Below, piece after piece: positions 58,606 to 64,000 of a stretch of 64,000 nucleotides of DNA. A program made the translations under genes and the position numbers. Under the pieces are notes generated by a model that was not told the DNA's origin, did no database searches, and saw nothing but the letters and a program-made list of their open reading frames with translations. The stretch lies in NCBI GenBank assembly GCA_936432065.2, contig OW386290.2, positions 132,540,677 through 132,604,676 of the forward strand, given 5' to 3'. The DNA comes from Rutpela maculata (lineage: Eukaryota; Arthropoda; Insecta; Coleoptera; Cerambycidae). Positions within the stretch are counted from its first letter, which is position 1, and each line of letters starts with the position of its first letter.

Positions 58606-59007
58606 AATTACTTAAGTCATATCAGAAAAACGGCTGCCACTGCGCCGCACGGTGGCGAGAAATGCCAGTGTTCCACCCAAATTACCCTAGAGGTCGTAAA
58701 TTTTAAGTTATTGAGACATTTTTTTTTAAATGTTCGTCTTGAATTTACCTCTAGCCGGATTTTGAAATTTCGTTTTAAATTTTTTTTTTTTAATTTTTAA
58801 TAAAAGGTCATATTTTTACAAAAAGATACTGTTTTTTCTATTAAATTTATTCTAACGGGCGGTAAATTTGAGTTTTCGTAACAATTTTTTTTTTAAATCT
58901 TCGTCTTTTAATCAGCTATTGATCTGTCTAGATGAATTTTTGATTTAGTTGTTGACAACTGTCAAATATAAAAAAATACGATTTTTAGATAAATAATTAT
59001 AGTTATT
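58606..59007. other. No gene recognised
   Basis: AT-rich; nothing recognised. Confidence 0.4.
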
Positions 59008-59135
59008 AAGGTATCAAGGGTGTTATAAGGATAATACCGCACCGAGGTCGGCAGTGTACAATCCCGAGGGCCTCTGGCCCGAGGGAGTGTACGTCGACCG
59101 AGGGCGTCATTATCCTATAACACCCGTGGTGCCTT
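59008..59135. repeat. Short palindrome
   Basis: AAGGTATCAAGGGTGTTATA faces TATAACACCCGTGGTGCCTT; the loop is GC-rich (GAGGGCCTCTGGCCCGAGGG). Confidence 0.7.
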
Positions 59136-59141
59136 CAACGT

Positions 59142-59452
59142 TTAATGTCCTGCAAGTCTGTTATTTAATTCGAATTTTTTTTTTGACATTTACGATTTAT
59201 TAATTTGATGTTCAGAACGATTTGATTTAAAAGAGAGTAAAAATCAAAATTGTTTGTAAACGCCGCCATTGCATAGCAACGCATTTTGTTTGTCAATAAC
59301 GCTATCATAATTTGCTTGTTTTGGGTTGTATTATAATTTTATAATGCCCTAGGGCGTTATAAATATTCATAACGCCCTAGGGCGTTATTTTTCATTTACT
59401 GTATCTCAAAATAGGGTGGTTATTGTAAAATAACAGACTTGTAGGACATTAA
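59142..59452. repeat. Foldback with CCCTAGGG palindromes
   Basis: TTAATGTCCTGCAAGTCTGT and its complement enclose about 260 bp with two copies of ACGCCCTAGGGCGTTAT-like palindrome near 59345-59390. Confidence 0.65.
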
Positions 59453-59480
59453 TACAATAACAGGTTGGTGTTCAGAAAAT

Positions 59481-59613
59481 AGTATATTATGTAACAAGTT
59501 TTATAAACGTCATTTTAGTCACGAGTTTTATTAATCGCGAGCGACGCGTAGCGGAGCGAGTGTTTAATAAAATGAGTGACTAACAAGTTTATAAAACGTG
59601 TTGCATACTATAC
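59481..59613. repeat. Palindrome beside the recombinase gene
   Basis: AGTATATTATGTAACAAGTT faces its complement. The loop is CpG-dense (GCGAGCGACGCGTAGCGGAG). ATAAACGTCATTTTA here recurs directly as ATAAACGCCATTTTA near 61022, on the other side of the recombinase gene. Confidence 0.65.
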
Positions 59614-59723
59614 TTTTTCTACGACAGCAAATATCTAAATAAAAAATTTGGAAGTTATTTTAATATTTCATTTATTAACGTATCAATAACATGGTAACAG
59701 TAAAAAATTACTAAACTATTGTT

Positions 59724-60784
59724 CTACTTATTGTGTATATTAATGGTTACATTGGAAACATTTTGGCAATTGCTAAAAAAACTAAGTGATTTTCCTAAAT
59801 AATGCGTTCCATCGAACTGTGTTAAATTTGCTTCATGATTTGAATTGAAGCTAATACTTGGTCCACTTTCATTTTTATCAATGCTTGAACTTTGAGCAAT
59901 TGCAATATCAATATTCTCTTTATTTTTTTGCATTGCATTATTTTGAACAGTGTTCATGATTTTAGTAGCGGTCTCAATTTTATTGTTTAACGAGTGGTCA
60001 ATATAACAGCTGTGGATCGCCACCCTCCATGACACTTTAATGCTGTGATGTCCGCACCCGAGTCCACCAAAATCGTCGCTGAAGACCTTCTTAGGCAATG
60101 ACCAGTATAAGCAGCAGGGTCAGGTAATTTTAAGAATTTTGCTACTACGCTAGAGAGGCTGCCAAATTTATTAATTCCAATTAGCTGTTTTCTACATTTT
60201 CCTCGCTGGTAGTTTAAGAAAAATCGGGTAGTACTTGTCAGGTTTGGAGGTCGAAGTTCCATGTATTTCTTGCATGTATGATAGAAATTACCTCCAATAA
60301 CAAACTGACGTTCCGTTTTTGTTTTCGTGTCAGGAATGTGAACTAAAAGGGCCGTGTTAAGGTCTTCAACATCACTTGTTTGAATTTTCGTCAATTCTTC
60401 CCGCCGACAAGCTCCCATTATTCCAAAAAGTAACCCTACCTAAAATATTTATAATTTTGTTTATTTTTATTTAATTTGGTTTTATACTATTACCTTTGTA
60501 AATAGTTATTCTTCGTCTGGAGCAGATGATAAGAATTCTCTAATTCGCTGGTGTCAATATTTTCGACTTTTTAGGTCTGTAACCGTCTGATTTACGCTTC
60601 AGAAATGCGCACAATTTGGGGTACTTGCTAATATCAACATTGTTTTTTAGATTAATTGTCGTCCGCAGCATTGAATAGATTTTTCTGGCAGCAAACTAGC
60701 AGTTGCCGATGCCGCTGCTTGAGTAATTTCGGGCGGAGTACCAATGAAAACATCTTCTTCACTTTCACTGTCGTTTAGGCTCAT
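59724..60784 (-). pseudogene. Crypton-like tyrosine recombinase, broken
   Basis: Minus strand, two exons: 60494-60784 (ATG at 60784, MSLNDSESEEDVFIGTPPEI) and 59724-60439, joined by a 54-base GT-AG intron. Exon 2 reads KVGLLFGIMGACRREELTKI (first catalytic Arg), YTGHCLRRSSATILVDSGAD (His-x-x-Arg), HGGWRS and, after a frameshift near 60000, YIDHSLNNKIETATKI with the putative nucleophile Tyr. This R...HxxR...W...Y order is that of tyrosine recombinases; the GACRREEL block is typical of Crypton-derived animal proteins (family knowledge). Exon 1 has a frameshift and an in-frame stop just before FTKV. It could be an inactive Crypton or a dead host-type derivative. Confidence 0.72.
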
Positions 60785-61777
60785 TTTTTTCCAAAAAATA
60801 CAAAATTACTTGTCTCTTGTCACAACGCGTCGATTTATTTTGACAGATTGATGACAAGAATTACGGAAAACTAACTTGATTTTTGCCATTAAAATATCTA
60901 GAATTAACCTCAGCCGTGACTAATATCTCGTTGCTAAGTTCAGCCTGTGACTAAAATGCACGAAGTCACGGTTTGTCGAAAGCGTGTTTAAAGGATTATT
61001 TAGCGTCATGGAAACGTATACGATAAACGCCATTTTAAAGATGGAAGTAGAAAAATATATATAGTTTTTTCAATGTACCTGGTTCCGAAGTTGACAGGAA
61101 AATATGTATTTCTAAATTTGGCAGCTGCCATAATTGTTGTCAAATTTCCAAAGATAGATGGAAGAGCTTATTAATTTTAAAAATACCCTGTAAATGTATA
61201 GAAAAATAGATATATATTGTTCTTGATCTGTTTGATTTAGTAATTGACAGGAAAATATGAGTTTTAAATTTGGCAGCTGTCATAATTGTTGTCAATTTTC
61301 AAAATATAGAGGTAACAGTTTATTAATTTTAAAAATGCACTATAAATATATAGCAAAATAGATATATATCGTTTTTAAACTGCCAGAGATTTGGTAGTTG
61401 TCGGGGAAATATGGTTTTTAAATTTGGCAGCTGCCATAATTGCTGTCAAATTTAAAAAAATGGAAGTTAGAGCTTATTAACTTTAAAAATACCCTGTGAA
61501 TATATAGCAAAACGGATACAAATTGTTTTTAATGTACCTGGTTCTGAAGTTGACAGGAAAATATGATTTCTAAATTTGGCAGCCCGGAGTTCTGTTTATC
61601 AAAAAACAGGGAAGGAGGAGGGAGAAAACCTCATCTACACACTTACACAATGAAGAGGTACTAGAAGACCTCAATTACAAGTAGTTTATTCTAAGTATCA
61701 ATAACTAGGGCTTTTTTTTTTATATCGACATATAAATCATCTATTATTCTTTATTAATAATATTTCATAATCGCTTA

Positions 61778-62149
61778 AAGGCGCGGATTTATGGGGGGGT
61801 AACGGGGTAATTACCCCCCCCCAAGGTTCTGTAAATCATCAACTTTTGTTTTAAAATGTTATGATTTTTGTTAATTTTGGGAAGAATTTTTTTTTTAACA
61901 GGGTAATTACCCCCCCCCCTCCCAAGAAACTTTCATTTCAAAATTTTATTTTTTAGGATGAACAAATTTTTTCGGATTTTTGCCCCCCGCTTGTAAAAAA
62001 AATTTTGGAACGAAAAAATTTTTTTTTCGGATCTCCCCTCCGTTCTTCAAAAAAATTTGGGACAAAAAAATTTTTTTCTGATTTCTTTCCCCCGAAAAAT
62101 TTTGGATTCAGTATTACCCCCCCAAGCTCAAGGTCCAGATCCGCCCTTG
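61778..62149. mobile_element. hAT-type MITE with G/C homopolymer arms
   Basis: Ends AAGGCGCGGATTTA and TCCAGATCCGCCCTTG are flanked by the exact 8-bp duplication ATCGCTTA (61770-61777 and 62150-62157). The arms have runs of seven to nine C or G and diverged direct repeats with AAAATTTTTTT. Confidence 0.85.
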
Positions 62150-62861
62150 ATCGCTTAACACAAACATAGATAATCTTACAACAGCTAAACATGGATATCT
62201 CTTATACCTATAGCAGAATATAAAAATCAAGTTCCCGTCAATTACGAAATCAGATACATATATCTATTTTTCTTTTCATTTACAGAGTATTTTTGAGTTT
62301 AATAAATTCTTACCTTTTAAAATGAGACACCTGCCAACTGCCAAATTTAAAAATGATATTTTCCTATCAATTACGAAATCAGACAGATCAAAAATAATAT
62401 ATATCTATTTTTCTACACATTTATAGGGTATTTTTAAAATTAATAAGCTCTTACCCTACATTTTGAAATGAGACAGCAATTACGACAGATTCCAAATTTA
62501 GAAACCATATGTTCCTATCAACTACTAACATCATATATCTATTTTTCTATACATTTATAGGGTGTTTTTAAAATATATAAGCTCTTACCTGTATATTTTG
62601 AAATGAGACAGCAATCCCAGGCAGCAAGGTGCCGTCAATATGACGTCGTTTTTTCGGCATTAATTACGTCAATTTCACCTTCAGCATGACGTAAAAATGA
62701 CGTGAAAAAGACGGCACAATGTCACAGCCCAATGACGTCATACATATGACGCCAATATGACGTATTGGTAATCAGTGAATTTTGCATTAAGGGCTGCAAA
62801 CCTCTCATTATAATATTTTTCCACAATTATTAATGAAGTTTTTGACGAAAAAAAAAAAAAA

Positions 62862-62926
62862 CCGGAATGTGCAGGGATCGAACCGCCGACCTCTTGACTC
62901 GCAACCTAATACTTAACTCACTGAAC
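62862..62926 (-). other. tRNA-like sequence inside the MITE
   Basis: Minus strand: TCAGTGAGTTAAG (A-box-like) and GGTTCGATCCC (consensus B box), then about 9 bases and a run of 14 T, a Pol III terminator. The D and anticodon arms do not fold as a normal tRNA. Confidence 0.55.
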
Positions 62927-63059
62927 ATTTGAACATCTTTATTTGAATATGTTTAAAAGCTGTATACCTAGTTAGAAATAGTAAAACAAAATTATTATTG
63001 CTATGTGGCAAAAATTGAACTAGTCACTAAATACTTCTATTTATTTTTATTTTATAATG

Positions 63060-63282
63060 ATTTATTTCACGTCATTTTAATGACGTCAAAATAATGATCT
63101 AAAGGAAACGTGTATTTGACGTCTTCATGATGACGTCAGAAGTACGTATTAAATATCACGTCTCTGGTACGTCATTTATTAATGACGTCAAAATAATGAC
63201 CTAAAAGAAACGTGTATTTGACGTCCTCATGATGACGTCAGAAGTACGTTATAAATATCACGTCTCTGGTACGTCATTTATT
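63060..63282 (+). repeat. ~110-bp tandem duplication with TGACGTCA sites
   Basis: Two copies of AATGACGTCAAAATAATGAY followed by AAACGTGTATTTGACGTC and ATGATGACGTCAGAAGTACG. Confidence 0.85.
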
Positions 63283-63768
63283 GGGACAATGACGTCGGCG
63301 ACGAAAAATCACCTTTAAAAGACGTCATAATAACGTCACCCTGCTACCTGGGATTATGACAGCTGCTAAATTTAGAAATCATATTTTCCTGTCAACTTCG
63401 GAACCAGGTACATTAAAAACAATTTGTATCCAGGGTATTTTAAAAATTAATAAGCTCTAACTTCTATTTTTTGAAATTTGACAGCAATTATGGCAGCTGC
63501 CAAATTTAAAAACCATATTTCCCTGTCAACTACTAAATTTGGCAGTTTAAAAACAATATATATCTATTTTTCTATACATTTATAGTGCATTTTTAAAATT
63601 AATAAGCTGTTACCTCTATATTTTGAAAATTGACAACAATTATGACAGCTGCCAAATTTAAAACTCATATTTTCCTGTCAATACTAAATCAAACAGATCA
63701 AAAACAATATATATCTATTTATCTATACATTTACAGGGTATTTTTAAAATTAATAAGCTCTTCCATCT

Positions 63769-64000
63769 CACGGGCAATAAACGGTACGGTTACCTCAATC
63801 AGCAGCTTTAGGACGAGAGAGACGCGGGGGACGGGAAATCGAATGAAAGAGACAGATATATCTGATTTCCGTGCAAAAGACAGAGACAAAGATGCCTGTA
63901 GTGTCTACAGGTGACATAGGTTGTAGACCCTACCGGAATCTTTATCTCTGTCTTTTGCACGGAAATCAGATATGTCTGTCTCTTTCATTCTATTTCCCGC
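63769..64000 (+). mobile_element. Mutator-like foldback, truncated by window end
   Basis: Starts CACGGGCAATAAACGGTACG and continues as 4042-4280 does (TCAATCAGCAGCTTTAGG, GAAAGAGACAGATATATCTG, loop, then the returning stem). It inserted into the right end of the array foldback at 61067-63768. Confidence 0.8.

Larger units (their letters stand above)
62616..63352. mobile_element. MITE with CCCAGGYAGCA ends and dense TGACGTCA sites
   Basis: The ends CCCAGGCAGCAAGGTG and its complement CACCCTGCTACCTGGG are flanked by AT (62614-62615 and 63353-63354). Removing it restores the host repeat GACAGCAATTATGACAGCTG. It holds at least five perfect TGACGTCA palindromes plus many TGACGT half-sites, a tRNA-like sequence at 62862-62926 and a ~110-bp tandem duplication at 63060-63282. 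Confidence 0.85.
61067..63768. mobile_element. Second array-type foldback (unit ~160 bp)
   Basis: Left arm (61067-61590): units with TTGACAGGAAAATATG, AAATTTGGCAGCTGCCATAA and AGCTTATTAATTTTAAAAAT at about 61080, 61240, 61400 and 61537. The right arm (about 62235-63768) has the same units inverted. The right arm is split by the CCCAG MITE at 62616 and the centre by a hAT MITE at 61778. No coding content. Confidence 0.8.

Overview
The window is AT-rich, intron-containing eukaryotic DNA, most likely from a large, repeat-rich insect genome; the order cannot be fixed from sequence alone. The insect call rests on GT-AG introns, a TTAGG-type telomere-like tract (42994-43020), Jockey/R1-type and R4/Dong-like LINE remnants, and many hAT, mariner-like and Mutator-like miniature elements. 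I see no rRNA, no CRISPR array, no bacterial operon and no intact tRNA gene.

Two host genes can be assembled. On the minus strand, 1811-3759 holds the first four phase-0 exons of a large coiled-coil protein resembling the N-terminus of pericentrin/AKAP9 scaffold proteins; it continues beyond the left edge. On the plus strand, 29395-53237 holds six exons that splice in phase into a 513-residue single-pass receptor with a signal peptide, a cysteine-containing ectodomain, one membrane span and a cytoplasmic SEFIR-like domain, i.e. an IL-17 receptor-like protein. A poly(A) signal follows at 53376.

Almost everything else is mobile DNA, much of it nested. At 4042-10047 a Mutator-like foldback is split by a 5.7-kb element (33-bp perfect ends, 8-bp target duplication). 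That element carries a roughly 5-kb foldback element whose arms are tandem arrays of a ~600-bp unit. A second, 7.3-kb copy of this array foldback lies at 11409-18738. An 8.9-kb element with CCCAG ends (19048-27968) carries two hAT elements with exact 8-bp duplications. The receptor introns hold a 5'-truncated LINE with a 10-bp duplication, R4/Dong-like fragments between TAA repeats, a 2.7-kb foldback, a LINE 3' end with a (TTAGG)n tail, a 2.4-kb element with a decayed transposase ending 26 bp from an exon, and another LINE.

The right part (53.4-64 kb) has foldbacks, a Jockey-like LINE with an intact YADD motif, a broken Crypton-like tyrosine recombinase gene with its intron, a second array-type foldback (unit ~160 bp) split by a CRE-motif-rich miniature element, and the start of another Mutator-like foldback running off the edge.
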